Shown here piece by piece: positions 1 through 13,941 of a DNA stretch of 64,000 nt (position 1 is the first letter of the stretch; every line of letters starts with the position of its first letter). This DNA comes from Cacajao melanocephalus. Taxonomy: Eukaryota > Chordata > Mammalia > Primates > Pitheciidae. Where the stretch lies: positions 50,135 through 114,134 of the forward strand of contig CAUYLG010071273.1 of NCBI GenBank assembly GCA_963573385.1, in the 5' to 3' direction. Position numbers and translations under genes: made by a program. The notes beneath the pieces were generated by a model. It saw only the letters and a program-made list of their open reading frames with translations. It ran no database searches and had not been told where the DNA came from.

Positions 1-596
1 CTTTGCAAAGTATTGTTGGAACATCTGACAATTAGTGAGACAGACAGTAAAGATGATCAGGGTTGAGCAAAGACAGCTAGAGTTCAGCACGAGGGGACGT
101 TCAAGTGGGTGCTACTTTCATAGATACTCAGTTCTTTAGTGAGCATAGCTTTATGATGGCTTTCGCTGCCCTAGGGAAACGATCTGGATGCAGGTAATGA
201 ATAATCCTAAGATAATGAAGAGCCAGGAGTGTGGTGGTTCTCTTTATGTATCCAGAGCCTCCTTCCTATGAGAAAGAGCAGTGCAGGCAGCATGCTTTAT
301 TTGGCGTTTGCTCTGCTGGTTCTCTCTGGACCATATCTGACAGGAGCCTCTGAAAAGAATCAAGTCACTTCTAACGTAGTAGAGCTTTACCAAAGACAGC
401 TCCAGATCTGACTATGACCTCCTTAAATTGGGTTCTGTCAGCCTTCCCATCCTTGGATAGGCATAAGGTTCAATCCAAGATGACACTTCCTTGCCATTTC
501 CCCAGGACTCAAGCAGACAGTGGGTAGTACTTTAGGAAATTCATTTCATCAAGCACCAGTGGTCATCCAGGTCTTAAATAATGAGAGTAACAAGTA
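1..596. other. Intergenic DNA, nothing recognised
   Basis: I see no repeat family, exon or RNA gene here. Short open frames occur but have no splice or homology support. It lies in the 3' flank of ACADSB. Confidence 0.5.
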
Positions 597-715
597 AAAT
601 TGATTGAATAGGTACTTCCTATGTACCAGGTATTGTGGAAGCATTTTACAAGCAGGCTTTTATTTAATTCTCACTGTCCTTTTGGTGTTAACTTCATTTT
701 AAAGTTGAGGAAATA
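597..715 (+). repeat. MIR SINE, left part
   Basis: The order of motifs (a stretch resembling 'accaggtattgtgg', then 'ttcattttaaagttgagg') follows the MIR consensus. The element resumes at 1424 after an L1P insertion. The junction is marked by the 8-bp duplication AGGAAATA (708-715 and 1424-1431). Confidence 0.55.
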
Positions 716-814
716 TGATCAAATTAACATAGGACCAGAAAACCAAACACCACGTGTTCCCACTTACAAGCGGGAGCTAAACATTGAGTAAACATGGAGG
801 TAAAGATAACAATA

Positions 815-1171
<357 letters not shown>

Positions 1172-1339
1172 CTACCAGAGGGGAACGGGGGTAGTAGGGC
1201 AAGGGTTGAAAAGCTAACTCTTGGGTACTCTGCTCACTTTCTGGGTGATAGGATCAGTCGGATCCCAAACCTCAGCATCACACAATATACCCATGTAATA
1301 AACCTGCATATGTACTCCATGAATCTAAAATGAAAGTTG

Positions 1340-1391
1340 AAATATATACATATATATGTATATAAATATATACACACACATATATATAAAC
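1340..1391. repeat. TA/CA dinucleotide-rich tail
   Basis: Mixed (TA)n and (CA)n runs at the 3' end of the L1P copy. Confidence 0.85.
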
Positions 1392-1423
1392 AATACAGCA
1401 AATACCAAAAATATATAAAGTCC

Positions 1424-1535
1424 AGGAAATAAAGACATAGAAAGATGATCATTTCCCATGTCACACAGGAGGTATATTGTGACTTGAGATTTGAACCCAG
1501 GCACCCTGACTCTAAACCTCACTCTCATGACTAAT
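1424..1535 (+). repeat. MIR SINE, right part
   Basis: The motifs 'cccatgtcacacaggaggta' and 'atttgaacccaggcaccctg' match the 3' half of MIR. It continues the MIR that is interrupted at 715. Confidence 0.65.
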
Positions 1536-1859
1536 ATTGTACTGGGGACTAAGCTGGCTTTTTCCTTCTGGGTTTGAATAATGCTGGGGGTAGAATGGAG
1601 ACATTGTAGCAGTGGCACATTCAGGATCATCCAGCTCCCCTCTCACAGTGGGTAAGCCAAAGAAATGAAGACCCCAGGAGATCGTGCCCAACTTGCCTAA
1701 CTTGCCCAATGCAGTCTCCTAAATGAATAGCAAAGTGCAATTAAAACCCAGGGTCTCCTAAAACTTTAACAAGTATATTTGCTGTTTAATTATGAATCCA
1801 TTTAAAAAATTCTATTCCTAGGTCACGAAACTGTCTTTCAGGAAAGGCCACCCCAGAAA

Positions 1860-2500
1860 AGCTGTTGCCTCTGTCTCAACAAGCACAGAAGTATTTTCTC
1901 AGCGATGCCTCATTTCTTGAAACTAATAAAATAATTGGGTTGAACAGGCTCCATGCAGACTTTCCCCTACCAGTGAGCTCTTTTATAGCCACTAAAAAGT
2001 CACTTTTTGGGGGGTTCATTATCCCTCAAGATCTTGTGCTGCTCATTTGCATATGAAAGAGGAAGTTCATAAAAGCCCTTTCTTATTTTCTAACACGGGT
2101 TCAAATCAGGGGCCATTATCATCCTATAGAAAGACCCAAATGGCATATGGATCATTTTGGAGAAGGGGGCGAGCGCCTTTTAAGAGAATTGTTTTAGTTT
2201 TTGCAGGAAATTAATCAGAGGGATGGGCTTTGTGGAGCGAGGAGCAAATCTAATCTGTCCTTTGTTCGAATTTGCCTTGCTCCAATTCCTAGCAATTGTA
2301 GACAACATGCTCTTTTGTTTGGGAGACACTTGTTACATGCATAATTAGAGACTGCAGTAGCTGTGTTTAAAGAAAAACTGTTTTCCAATGTAATGTGTGA
2401 TCTTGATAATAGTATTTTCATCAAAGGTAGCAATTACATTCATTAAGCTGGGACTGGCGTGGCAGCAAGGAAATTAAGTGGAAAGTGAATAAAAAGCTCC
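1860..2500. promoter_or_regulatory. Candidate conserved non-coding element
   Basis: This is a repeat-free, AT-rich stretch with many TAAT/ATTA homeodomain-type cores (for example 'gcataattagag', 'aaattaagtgg' and 'attacattcattaa') and no coding signature. In human, the ACADSB 3' flank lies towards HMX3/HMX2, a region where developmental enhancers are expected. The regulatory role is inference only. Cross-species alignment would decide it. Confidence 0.25.
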
Positions 2501-3044
2501 CCTCCCCCCACTTTTATCTCCTTCTCTTTATAAGTTGAAATGCACCATGGTGAGCTGTAACTGGGAAATACATAGTGAATATAAAAAAATAAAGTCCTCC
2601 TTAACCTTTCTGAATAATGACCCTGCAGATATCCTAGGGATGGCAACTATAGATGCAGTTTTCAAATTAAAGGGCTTTATTCTACCTTAATTTCCTATGC
2701 AAGTTTTAAACGAGCCCAACATATGATTCAGGTCTTTAAAGGCTGCAGGGCTCTTTAGGATTAATTCACTGTTCTTTTCACACATAAATTAATAGTTTTG
2801 TGTTCTCAAAAAAAAAAAAACCCACAACAATGCATAAATCAACCAGTTTAGGAGAGAAACAAGGACAGTTGTCTACTTTTAATTACCCCTTTAACTATTC
2901 ATTTAGGTTTCCTTATGCTTTAATTTTAAGGATGTTGTAAATGAATTTCACACATTGGATGGAAAGATAGCACAGGAAAAGAGTACTCACAGATTCCTGA
3001 CTGTCACTGTGTTGTTGTGAGAAACTTATTCTGGAAAGACAAAC

Positions 3045-3100
3045 CTATGTGTACATATATGTATACGTATGTATATATGTGTGTGTGTATGCGTGTATCT
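3045..3100. repeat. TG/TA microsatellite
   Basis: Alternating purine-pyrimidine run of mixed TG, TA and CG steps. Confidence 0.85.
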
Positions 3101-3744
3101 CCTCCAGACAGATGCTCTATGCTTATTCCCCTGGAATAATAAATGTTCTGCTTTAAAATGTCCTTGCAATTCCTCAAAGGGCTTGATGATTCCAATTTTA
3201 TTCCGCAGAGCACAGTGACAGCCAGACATTCCTGGGCAAAAGTAGGTGAAGACACGCCACCTCCTCTCAGCACCCTAGCTTCCACCGTTAACCTGAAAAG
3301 CTTTCTGAGAAAATGAAACCAGTCCACAAAAATCAATTGGGAACCCTTATTTTTTGTGATTGGACACACATAGCTCTGCAGCAAGAATCATCATCTCTAG
3401 ATTGATTGACCCAAATGTCATGCAGATCGTCTTGGAATGGAAGCCAAAGAGCTTGAATGGTTTCACATTTTCTGCTGGCTGCACAGCTAGACGCGGCAGT
3501 GGCCTTGACAGCAAACCTCTAACCAAGTGGGTCAGGGTATTTTACTCTTGGCTAAAGGATTTACTGTAATTTGAGAAAAAGTGGGACTTCAGAAGTTTTA
3601 AAACTTTACTTTCTGATCTGCTCATTAGCAGTTGTTTTGACTTTATGACAAAGGAACGTTGAATGAGGAGCCAGGAGAGCCAGCCTGTGGTCCCAGCTGG
3701 TAATTTATGGAATGGCTCAGTACTCTGCTGAGGCTCATACACAT

Positions 3745-3861
3745 TGTGTACCTTATGTTTTACAGCAGCCTTTCGAAATGGGCATTAGTGTCATTATCAT
3801 GCCCAGTTTACCCTTAAGAAAACAAAACCTTAGAGAGGTCAAGTAACCACAACCTTGGTCA
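3745..3861 (+). repeat. MIR SINE, left part
   Basis: The sequence around 'cccagtttacccttaagaaa' and 'agagaggtcaagtaa' is the MIR core. It is interrupted by an MLT1 LTR and resumes at 4205. Confidence 0.65.
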
Positions 3862-4204
3862 GAATGTTTGTGTTCCCCTCCTCCAAAGCCATGTGTTGAA
3901 ACCTAATTCCCAATGTAGTGATAGTAAGAGGTGGGGCCTCAGTGAGGAATCCACCCTCATCAATGGGATTAGTGTCTTTAGAAAAGAAGCCTGAGGAAGC
4001 TTGTGTGCTCCTTTGTTATGTGAGGATGCAGTGAAAAGCTAGCATCTATGAAGCAGAGTGAGCCCTCACCAGACAGATTCCCATCTCCCCACACCTTGAA
4101 CTTGGATTTCCCAGCCTCCAGAACTGTGAGCAATACATTTCTGTTACTTGTAAGTTGCCCAGTATAAGGTATTTTGTCATGGCAGCCATGAGATACCCAC
4201 TGCA
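3862..4204 (+). mobile_element. MLT1-class MaLR solo LTR
   Basis: Typical MaLR LTR order: 'ccatgtgttgaaacctaatt', 'gaggtggggcc', 'gaggatgcagtgaaaag', 'cagcctccagaactgtgag' and a terminal 'ggtattttgtcatggcagcc'. It sits inside a MIR. Confidence 0.8.
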
Positions 4205-4285
4205 GGTGTGCACTTAAGAAGTGGTGGAGCAGACAGCCAAACTCCACACTCTGATGTCAGTGCCTATGCTCTTAGTCATCTGCTA
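4205..4285 (+). repeat. MIR SINE, right part
   Basis: 'acttaagaagtggtggagca' followed by 'gatgtcagtgcctatgctct' matches the MIR 3' half and completes the copy broken at 3861. Confidence 0.55.
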
Positions 4286-5264
4286 TGGGAACTTGGGAGC
4301 AAGGGCCTTTGCCTCTCTGGACTCAGATACCCCCTATACAAAATAAGGGGGTAGCAAGCAAATCTAAGGGACAATAGGCTGGGATCGTCCAGGGACACTA
4401 AGACTTATGGCACCTGATCCGTGAGCAGCTCTGGATTCTAGCTCTAGTTCTATGAAAGAGTAAAAATCACACCCTACGTCCTCTTACACCCTCAATCAGT
4501 GTGACATCAACTCTGAGCTCTCAGCCCAATAATTCCATGGAATATCTAACTCTGGGAGGGCTCTTTTCCCCAAGAGTTCTGTCTGGGTTCTGGGATCTTG
4601 CCCAGGGCCATGAGATAAAGCAGTCTCCTAAGCCTCCGTCACCTCCTGTGCTCCTTACTTCCTTGAGAGAGAGGTCACTTCTCCTGGCCCAGGTGCTTTC
4701 TTCAGGCCAGCTTCTCTGCTTTGTTTGGGATATGCCTGACATCCAGTACCTTTCACGAGGCTGGAGGGCTCGGCCCAGGACCCAGCCTCCTGGTGTCCCC
4801 CATGCCATTCCCTCCTACCCTCTGATGCACTGTCTTGGGGTGCTAGTCTAGGCTACTCATGGGACCTGATCATCTCTCTCTTATCCAAATGTAGGGAAAT
4901 CTCTCACCAATTTGGAGAAAATTCTTCTCTCCTCATGCCTTATTCTTCACATTGAACTTAATTTTTCCCTTTCCTGTCAAACCTTGTCCTTCTCTTCAAA
5001 TTTAGACTTTTAGACAAAAGCCAGGAGGTGCTGCCACCAACCTCAATGAAGGCAAGAAGTGTAGGAGCCTGCTTGAGCAGGGAGAAAAGAGAGAGAGAAG
5101 AAAGTAATAGCTCCCAAAATTAAGCTTGCCATGCTCCTTCAAAGCCCAAAGCTCTTGGAGACCATACAGCTTGCTTGGTGAGGACCTCTGGGCACCACTT
5201 GCTACTTTGAGGGAGAAACTGCTGCATCTTCAAGAGCAGTACAGACGGACAGAACTTTCAGGGA
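4286..5264. other. Intergenic, no recognised repeat
   Basis: Moderately GC-rich. A 116-codon open frame (4501-4851, plus) overlaps a 95-codon frame on the other strand. With no splice sites, promoter or recognisable protein I do not call a gene. Confidence 0.45.
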
Positions 5265-5625
5265 AAACGAAAATGCTGGATGTCTGTGCTGCCCAGCATG
5301 GTCACCACTGGCCACACGTGACTAACAAGCACTTGAAACGTGGCTAGTATAACCAAGGAAATGATTGCTCATTAAAAAAAAATTAACTTATTTAAATTTA
5401 GATAGGTATCTGAAATCATAAAAATATAATTTCTCAAATCATTTTATAAAGAAATACAGTACAAAACCAGTATCTAGTTAAAAGCATAAGGAAGAACAAT
5501 AGATGACTGTCATGAATATATATGCAATAATCCTCCTAATAAAAGAGCAAAAGACCAAAAAATAATTTGTATAGACACACATGGCTGGTGGCCGTCATAC
5601 TGAACAGCACGGTTCTAGAGAAATC
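5265..5625. repeat. Ancient DNA-transposon-like fragment
   Basis: 'tgactaacaagcacttgaaa' followed by an AT-rich middle and 'catggctggtggccgtcata' resembles a widespread non-autonomous mammalian element with 'cacttgaaatgtggctagt'. I cannot name the family with certainty. Confidence 0.5.
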
Positions 5626-6366
5626 ATGGAAGAGGAGTGTAACCCAACTTACATTTGAAAGAATGTCTCAGGCTGCTAGATAGAAAGTGAACTGGACTGC
5701 AGGAAGAGTGGAAGCTGGAAGCCAGTTAAGAGGCTTATTGTGCTGTTCCTAGTGCAAGATCATACCTTAGATTAGACTATGGTGTTAGTGGAGAAGAAAG
5801 ACTGGACAGATTTAAAAACTACTTCGGAGGTGGAACCAGAGGTGGCGGCCTGCTGGTGACTGGAACTCAGGTGCCACACTCCACTCTAAAACCACATTTG
5901 CAGTTAAACAGATTCACCCTCTTTAGGAATCACTTTGGGCCATTCATTGATCTTCATGGATGCCCTTGATGGAGGATATGTCTTCTAGTGTGGATACGGT
6001 TTCAAGCCACGTGAGGTGCCTGAGAGGAGGGTGGCCCCGCCTCTATCCAAACTACAAATCCACTCATAGGAGCTGGTAAATACCAAAGGTTGATTTTCCA
6101 AATAATGTTTTAATGTCCCCAAGCCCCCACTGGAATAAAGACAATGAGTAAACAAAAAGAGAAATAGCTCAGAAGCAGCTACTCTTTAAAGAAAAAGCAC
6201 TAACCAAACCATGCTTCCTATCTGGCCATCCATCTTACAGGTATGTTTTCTCAGCACCTACTCTCAGCCTTTCTGGAGGCTGCTCCAGAAAGGGGCTGGC
6301 GGAAAGAGAAGGTTTTTTCTATTTTACCCCAAATTAGGTAATTCCACCAAAGCTCTTCAGGGTTTT
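5626..6366. other. Intergenic, nothing recognised
   Basis: No repeat, exon or RNA signature seen. Confidence 0.45.
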
Positions 6367-6663
6367 GGCTTCTCTTTCCTCCTTCTGTCTCTTTGTGTTC
6401 CAATCGACAGTTCCAGAAATTCCATGAATTGGCTTGTCTTTCCAACAGTTTCACATGGTGCCTGAGCAACATTTTGCAATATTAGTAATTCACATTACTC
6501 CTACGTTATATTAACTACATAGGTCTAGTTGTAACATGCATGGCACATGATTGTAATTCTCTACATTAGCTGATGGATACTGAATGTAGAATTGTGAATA
6601 GTCTTATTTTTTATAAACGATATTTAATAACATTTAAAGTTTCAAAAAATTAAATGTAAAATC
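6367..6663. repeat. Local duplication, copy A
   Basis: This is highly similar to 8737-9019 in direct orientation, from 'ggcttctcttt' through 'ttccatgaattggcttgtct', 'gtagaattgtgaatagtctt' and 'aaaaaattaaatgtaaa'. By eye roughly nine bases in ten agree, with small indels. I do not recognise it as a known repeat family. Confidence 0.85.
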
Positions 6664-6845
6664 CCTTAAGCTTTTCTCAGCCAGAAAAAAGCTTTTAATT
6701 TCCTAAACTCATTTTGATATATTTCTCCTTTTTTCTTCCCTAATAAGAGTAACTAGTCCTCCTTTGGGCTAAATGTACTCAGCACCCTATGGATGCAGGC
6801 TCAGCTGCAACAAATCTTTTTCTTCTCTTCTCCTTTTTCTTTTCA

Positions 6846-7130
6846 AATGGAGACAGGGTCTCTCACTCTGTTGTCCAGGCTGGAGTGCAGTGGTGTGATC
6901 TCTGCTCACTGCAACCTATGCCTCCCAGGCTCAAGCAATCTTCTCACCTCAGCCTCCTGAGTCGCTGAGACTACAGGTGCACACCACTACACCTGGCTAA
7001 ATTTTGTATTTTACTGTAGAGACAGGGTTTCACCATGTCGCCCAGGTTAGTCTTGAACTCCTGAGCTCAAACGATCCTCCCCCTCAGCCTCACAAAGTGC
7101 TGGGATTACAGGTGTGAACCCCTTGCCCAG
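6846..7130 (-). mobile_element. Alu
   Basis: Reverse-complement Alu beginning 'ggagacagggtctctcactc' and ending 'ttgcccagccc'. Confidence 0.95.
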
Positions 7131-7424
7131 CCCATTGTGGTTTTAATTTGCATTTTCCTGATTACAAATGAGGTAGAGCATCTTTTTGCATGTTAATTGG
7201 CCAATCCAGTTTACTATTCCTATAAGATGTCTATTCACGTCTTTTGCCCATTTCTACTGTGTTGTTGTTTTTCTCATTATTTCCCATTTGTCTATATTCT
7301 GAATACTAATTTTTTGTTATATATTGCAAGTATCTTGTCCAAGTTTTTGTTGAGAGAATTCTGAATTTTAATGTACTCGAACTTATCAATCTTTTGTGTT
7401 TTGCTTAAAAAATCCTGTCCTACC

Positions 7425-7741
<317 letters not shown>

Positions 7742-7814
7742 TTATGAAGTAGAGTCCTCTATTTTCTTCTTATAAAAATGCAAAATGCTCTGGAAAGTCT
7801 CAGTAATAGTAGCA

Positions 7815-7936
7815 TTATTTTTGGAGACAAGGGGACTCCTTATGTTGCCCAGGCTGAACTCCTAGGATCAAGCAGTCCTCCTGCCTCAGCTTCCCAAGTA
7901 GCTGAAATTACAGGGGTGAGCCACCATGCCTGGACT
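7815..7936 (-). mobile_element. Alu monomer fragment
   Basis: One Alu arm only, from 'ttggagacaaggggactcct' to 'gagccaccatgcctgg'. This could be an old free monomer. Confidence 0.8.
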
Positions 7937-8235
7937 TTTGTTACAATTGATGAACCTACATTGACATAATAACCACCCAAGTCTATGCTTTACATTAGGA
8001 TCCACACTTGGTGTTGTATATCTATGGGCTTGGACAATGTTTAATGACATGTATCCATCATTTCAATATCAGACAGAGCAGTTTCACTGCCCAGAAAAAT
8101 CCTCTGAGGTCCACCTGCTCATTCTTCCCCTAACCCATGGCAATCAGTGATCTTTTTACTGTCTCCATAGTTTTATCTTTTCCAGAATGTCATATAGTTG
8201 GAATCAAATAGTCTGTAGCCTTTTCAGATGGGCCT

Positions 8236-8540
<305 letters not shown>

Positions 8541-8736
8541 CAGATTGGCTTCTTTCACTTAGCAATATGCATTTACGTTTCCTCTGTGTTTTTTCATGGC
8601 TTGATATCTTAAAGTTTTAGTGCTGAATAATATTCCATTGTCTGGATGTGATGCAATTTATCCCTCCTCCTACAAGACTGACAGATTCTTGCCTAATCAA
8701 TAATAATTTCCCATTGTGCTGAGCTTCCCTTTTACG

Positions 8737-9019
8737 GCTTCTCTTTGTCTTCTGACAAGCAGTTCCAGAAGTTCCATGAATTGGCTTGTCTTTCCAACAG
8801 TTTCACATGGTGCCTGAGGAACATTTTGCAATATTAAAAATTCACATTACTCCTCAACATGATTAACTAAGTAGGTCTAGATGTAACATGCATGGAACAT
8901 GGTTGTAATTCTCTACATTAGCTGATGAACACTGAATGTAGAATTGTGAATAGTCTTGTTTTTTATAAAAAATATTTAATAGCATTTAATTAAAATGTCA
9001 AAAAATTAAATGTAAAAAT
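8737..9019. repeat. Local duplication, copy B
   Basis: Direct repeat of 6367-6663 at an offset of about 2.35 kb. An 18-base indel separates the copies just upstream of 'agttccagaa'. The L1 and Alu lie between the two copies. Confidence 0.85.
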
Positions 9020-9307
9020 TCAATTTCAGGTAAATAAATTTCACTAAAATTTTTACTTATTGGAATTTTATTTTGCTTGTGATATTAATTTTAAGCATTT
9101 TAGAAGAAAAATAACTTCTTTAAAAACATGAAAAAATTAATTTTTAATTTTTATGCTAATTTTAATCTACATTTTAAATAAGAATATATTCTAATTTTGC
9201 ACACTTTCAATAAAATTACATTTAAAAATAACCCTGTGGATCATAATGTGTACACATCAAGATTATAATAGAAATAAAAAATACAAAAGTAGAGTTTAAA
9301 AAACAAA

Positions 9308-9445
9308 AAATGAGCTGGGTGTAGGGGCTCACATCTATAATACCAATGCTTTGGGAGGCTGAGGTGGGAGGATCCCTTGAGGCCAGGAGTCTGAGATTGC
9401 AGTGAGCTATGTCTCTATTAAAAAAATATAAAAACAAGAAAGAAA
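9308..9445 (+). mobile_element. Partial, internally deleted Alu
   Basis: 'gagctgggtgtaggggctca' through 'gaggccaggagtctgag', then joins directly to 'attgcagtgagctatgtctc'. The middle of the element is missing. Confidence 0.8.
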
Positions 9446-9532
9446 AAGTTGAAGAAGAAAGAAATAGAAAATCTTTACAGAGGTGGTCTGCTTTTTAAAA
9501 CTCAGAAACAAGTAAGCACAAAGAGACATTAC

Positions 9533-9815
9533 TTTTTTTTTTTTTTGAGACAGAGTCTCCTTCTGTTGCCCAGGCTGGAAGGCAATGGCACAATCTCAGC
9601 TCACTGCAACTTCTACCTCCTGAGTTCAAGAGATTTTTCTGCCTCAGCCTCCCACAGGCGCCCGCCACCACGCCCGGCTACTTTTTTGTATTTTTAATAG
9701 AGACGGGGTTTCACCATGTTGGTCAGGCTGGTCTCCAGCTCCTGACCTCAGGTGATTTGCCTGCCTCAGCCTCCCCAAGTGCTGGGTTTAGAGGTGTGAG
9801 CCACTGCGCCTGGTC
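9533..9815 (-). mobile_element. Alu
   Basis: T run, then 'gagacagagtctccttctgt', ending 'gagccactgcgcctggtcc'. Confidence 0.95.
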
Positions 9816-10114
9816 CATTACATAGTCCTTATTTAATGAAGATTTAATTACTAATTAGAACACTCAAAATGTATATGAAAACTATTCTTATCAAACCCAC
9901 AATATGAACAGGTTGAAATCCTTGCAGTTTTACTTTCTGTGTTAATTAATTAATATAATTACTAATGAAGACAATAAACCCATAGCTGGGCCTCCAATTT
10001 CAGTGGAGCTCCAGGCCCAGGAGCAGCCGGCGTGCTGGCTCAGTCTCCAGAGGACAGTTGCAGAGAAATCCTGGAGGGGTCTGATGATCTCTTACACAGA
10101 GCATGCTGAAATAA

Positions 10115-10255
10115 CCACAGAGCCTAAGTGAAAAAAACCCACAAACTGAGGTTGCAAAAGTGGTACAGGAACTTAGGGCAAAGATGTCAGAAGTCAAGAA
10201 CATGGTCAACTTCAGAAGAGCACAAGAGAGACGACTCTTCAGAGAAATGACATAA
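10115..10255 (+). other. Short coding-like stretch, unidentified
   Basis: A 46-codon open stretch between two stops (TAA 10112-10114 and TAA 10253-10255) is rich in Lys, Arg, Glu and Gln and reads like part of a charged helix. It has no Met start and I do not recognise the protein. It may be a decayed retrocopy fragment or chance. Confidence 0.2.
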
Positions 10256-10342
10256 AAGCCTTGAGCTAACCAACCAGGTAAGTAACCGGCCACAAAAGCA
10301 CGTCCTTCTGCTGCCAGACATGAGCCAGGAAAGAGATATTCC

Positions 10343-10641
10343 ATTTATTTATTTATTGACAGGGTCTTGCTCTGTCACCCAGTCTGGAGTGTAGTGGCAT
10401 AATCTCAGCTCTCTGCAACCTCCACCCCCTGGGCTCGAGCAAGCATCCCACCTCAGTTTCTCACTAGCTGGGACCACAGTGGGCACCACTATGCCTGGCT
10501 ACTTTTTTTTTTTTGTATTTTTTGTAGAGATGGGATTTTGCCATGTTGCCAGGCTGGTCTCAAACTCCTGAGCTCAAGCAGTCCACCCATCTTGGCCTCC
10601 CAAGGTGCTGGGATTATAGACATGAGCCACTGCACCTGGCT
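10343..10641 (-). mobile_element. Alu
   Basis: 'ttgacagggtcttgctctgt' through 'gagccactgcacctggc', reverse orientation. Confidence 0.93.
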
Positions 10642-11847
10642 AGATGCTCCTTTTATATGCCAGTGGCTATTACGGCCTTTGCATAATAGATTACAATTTT
10701 TTCCTCTAAGGGACCAGTGAGAAATGCTGCAGCATTTGACTTGGATTCGGGGCCTTTATCATCTATATTATTAGTCAGAGATGATGAATTAAACTTGTTT
10801 TGAAATTTTGTTCTTCTGGAGATTGCCCTGGTTTGCTGAGGCACAGTAGGAATTTTAGTCCAAAAAATCGGCTTGAATCAGGTAAACATTTATATAAATT
10901 TAGGGTCAACTGAGGTGAGAAGTGTGTTAACCAAAATGCAGCATGCACGCTCACACCAAATAATGACTTGCCTATGAGAATGTCAGCTGATGCGCAGAGT
11001 CTAAATTCTTCCCATAATGTGAAAAAAAGAAACCCACCCCAAACTCATGTCTATCTCTATCTGACGACTGTTTTGATAGCAGTTTATTTCAACCTGGGTA
11101 ATTCCCAACGCTTCTTGCCCATCGGATAAATGAAGGTTTGTTTCAGTCTCAAAATACTCTTTATTACAAAATACATTTAAAATGCACTGAGCAACAATCA
11201 ATAAGCATATCCTTAGCCTTTGTCTACTTGCAGAAATCAGATTGGGACAATGGAGTATGAATGTGTAAAGGAACTGTACGTATACTTTACAGCGATGGGT
11301 TTCTGCTATAGACAGGGTGTAAAATAAGGCAAGGCTCAAAGGACTTTCCATTCAGCCAGATGTTCTCCCTTCAGACTCCCTGACCCTCCAAAGGCACCAA
11401 AAGTTACATTCCTGCTATTACTTCATCATTAGTTTGCATATTCAACAGGAAAAAAAAATCCATTTCCAAGAGAAATGGTTAGATTTCAAAACACCATGCC
11501 TAAGGTGATTTATCTTATCAGTGGTTTATTCATTAACTCTTGAACTAATAAAGTGAAATTTCATTAAAGCAAGCCCCACGGAGGCTCCTATTTTGCAGTG
11601 GAGAATTGTGAACACCTTGCCCTAAATTGTTTTCGGTTCCACCGAACTCAGAGAACAGCTGGCGTGTGGCTTCTCAGCCTCACACTGGGAGGGTGAATGG
11701 GGATCCATAAGGACCTCTGACCTCAGGAGGATGGAGGGAAGGGGCCTCCCTGCTCCCTTTCTGCTTCTTCGCTGTCTAAGCAGGTGGGTCTCTGGGGAGC
11801 AGTTGGAAAGGAAAGTGGACTTGGGATGGAATCATTTTGAGCACCCT
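10642..11847. other. Repeat-poor intergenic DNA
   Basis: No interspersed repeat recognised over about 1.2 kb. The part from 11450 to 11670 is AT-rich with several TAAT/ATTA cores and could be conserved. No exon is evident. Confidence 0.45.
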
Positions 11848-11985
11848 ACTCAAGTCTTAGTGTGCCATGAAAATCCCTTGGCAGATCACTAAACATGCAG
11901 GTTTCCAGGCCCCAGCCCCAAAGATCAGACTCATAGTTCAGGAAATATGCCTTTTTACAGGCATCCTAAGTGATCTGTAGGCTGA
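11848..11985. repeat. MER20-like hAT fragment
   Basis: 'gtttccaggccccagcccca' with 'gcatcctaagtgatctgtag' resembles the MER20 body. Confidence 0.5.
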
Positions 11986-12621
11986 AAACCCAGGAGATGG
12001 TCAGTCCTTCCTGAGTACTTCATCTGACTTTTATACCACTAGGCTTATGTAAGACTTCCTGATCTCTGTCTCCTACTCTCATTGTTCACCTGCATCTTAG
12101 ACATAAATTTCCAAAGCCTACTGGACAGATCTAAAAATAAACTCTATATCCAATGACGGGGACACTCTGGGAACAGTATTCCACCGTCTGCACATTGAAG
12201 TCTCTGGAAGTTATTCTAAAAGCACAGTGAAGTTTGAGAACCAATTGTGTAGAGAATGAAGAGGCACAATGGCAGAATCTTGATAAAAAATTTCCATTTA
12301 AGGCCAGAGAGGCCAAGGATGAGTCAGTCAAAAAGAGGAGGTGCTTTGTCAAAGGAGCAAAGAGATTTTAGGAAGACAAGGACTGTCTGAAACTATATAA
12401 ATTGGGACAAATATAATAGGCCACCAATTAAAGGTAAAAGGATGGCTTTGGAGAACATTGTTTAAACTCACTGACAAAATGAACACCAGGTTAAAAATGT
12501 ATTAAGGAGCAATGAGGATGAGGAACTGCTGTAGAGAAAGTGGCCGCTATCCATCTTTTCAACACTGCAGAGCAGTGGCTCACTGGGAATTGATTTTTTA
12601 AGGATGGGGAGACATGAACAT
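11986..12621. other. Intergenic, nothing recognised
   Basis: No repeat or coding signal that I can support. Confidence 0.4.
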
Positions 12622-13578
<957 letters not shown>

Positions 13579-13750
13579 TAGGTTGTGGGAGGGAGCCCAT
13601 AGGGCTAGAAAGTCCACAAAGGATATCAAGAAAGAATAATGCCTCAAGTGTCCAGGGGAAGACTTCTCTCTTTCTCTTCTTTTGGTATGACGTCGAGACA
13701 GACTGACCAACCTTTTCAGTCAAAATTTGATTTAGAAGCAATCATTTACT

Positions 13751-13941
13751 CAGGGGTTGGCAAACTTTTTCCTAAAGGTGCTAGAGAGTAAACATTTTAG
13801 GTTTTGTGGGCAAGTGGCAAAATTGAGAATACTGTACATACCTATATAACATTTAAAACATAAAAACACATTCTTGGCTTGTAGGCCGTAACAAAAATAG
13901 GCAGAGGCTTGGATTTGGCCCATGGGCCATACTTTGTCCAT
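13751..13941. mobile_element. hAT-Charlie-like MITE
   Basis: 'caggggttggcaaacttttt' to 'ggatttggcccatgggccat' is the widespread non-autonomous hAT form with terminal inverted repeats. The exact subfamily is not certain. Confidence 0.65.

Larger units (their letters stand above)
1536..3744. other. Repeat-poor intergenic block
   Basis: Apart from a TG/TA microsatellite at 3045-3100 and an A run near 2809, I recognise no interspersed repeat over about 2.2 kb. That is unusual in this window. No exon or splice-flanked open frame is evident. A possible conserved element is listed separately. Confidence 0.5.

Noticed and set aside
4501..4851. 116-codon open frame, overlapped by a 95-codon frame on the other strand
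   Set aside because: No recognisable protein, no splice sites or promoter, and both strands are equally open, which points to base composition.
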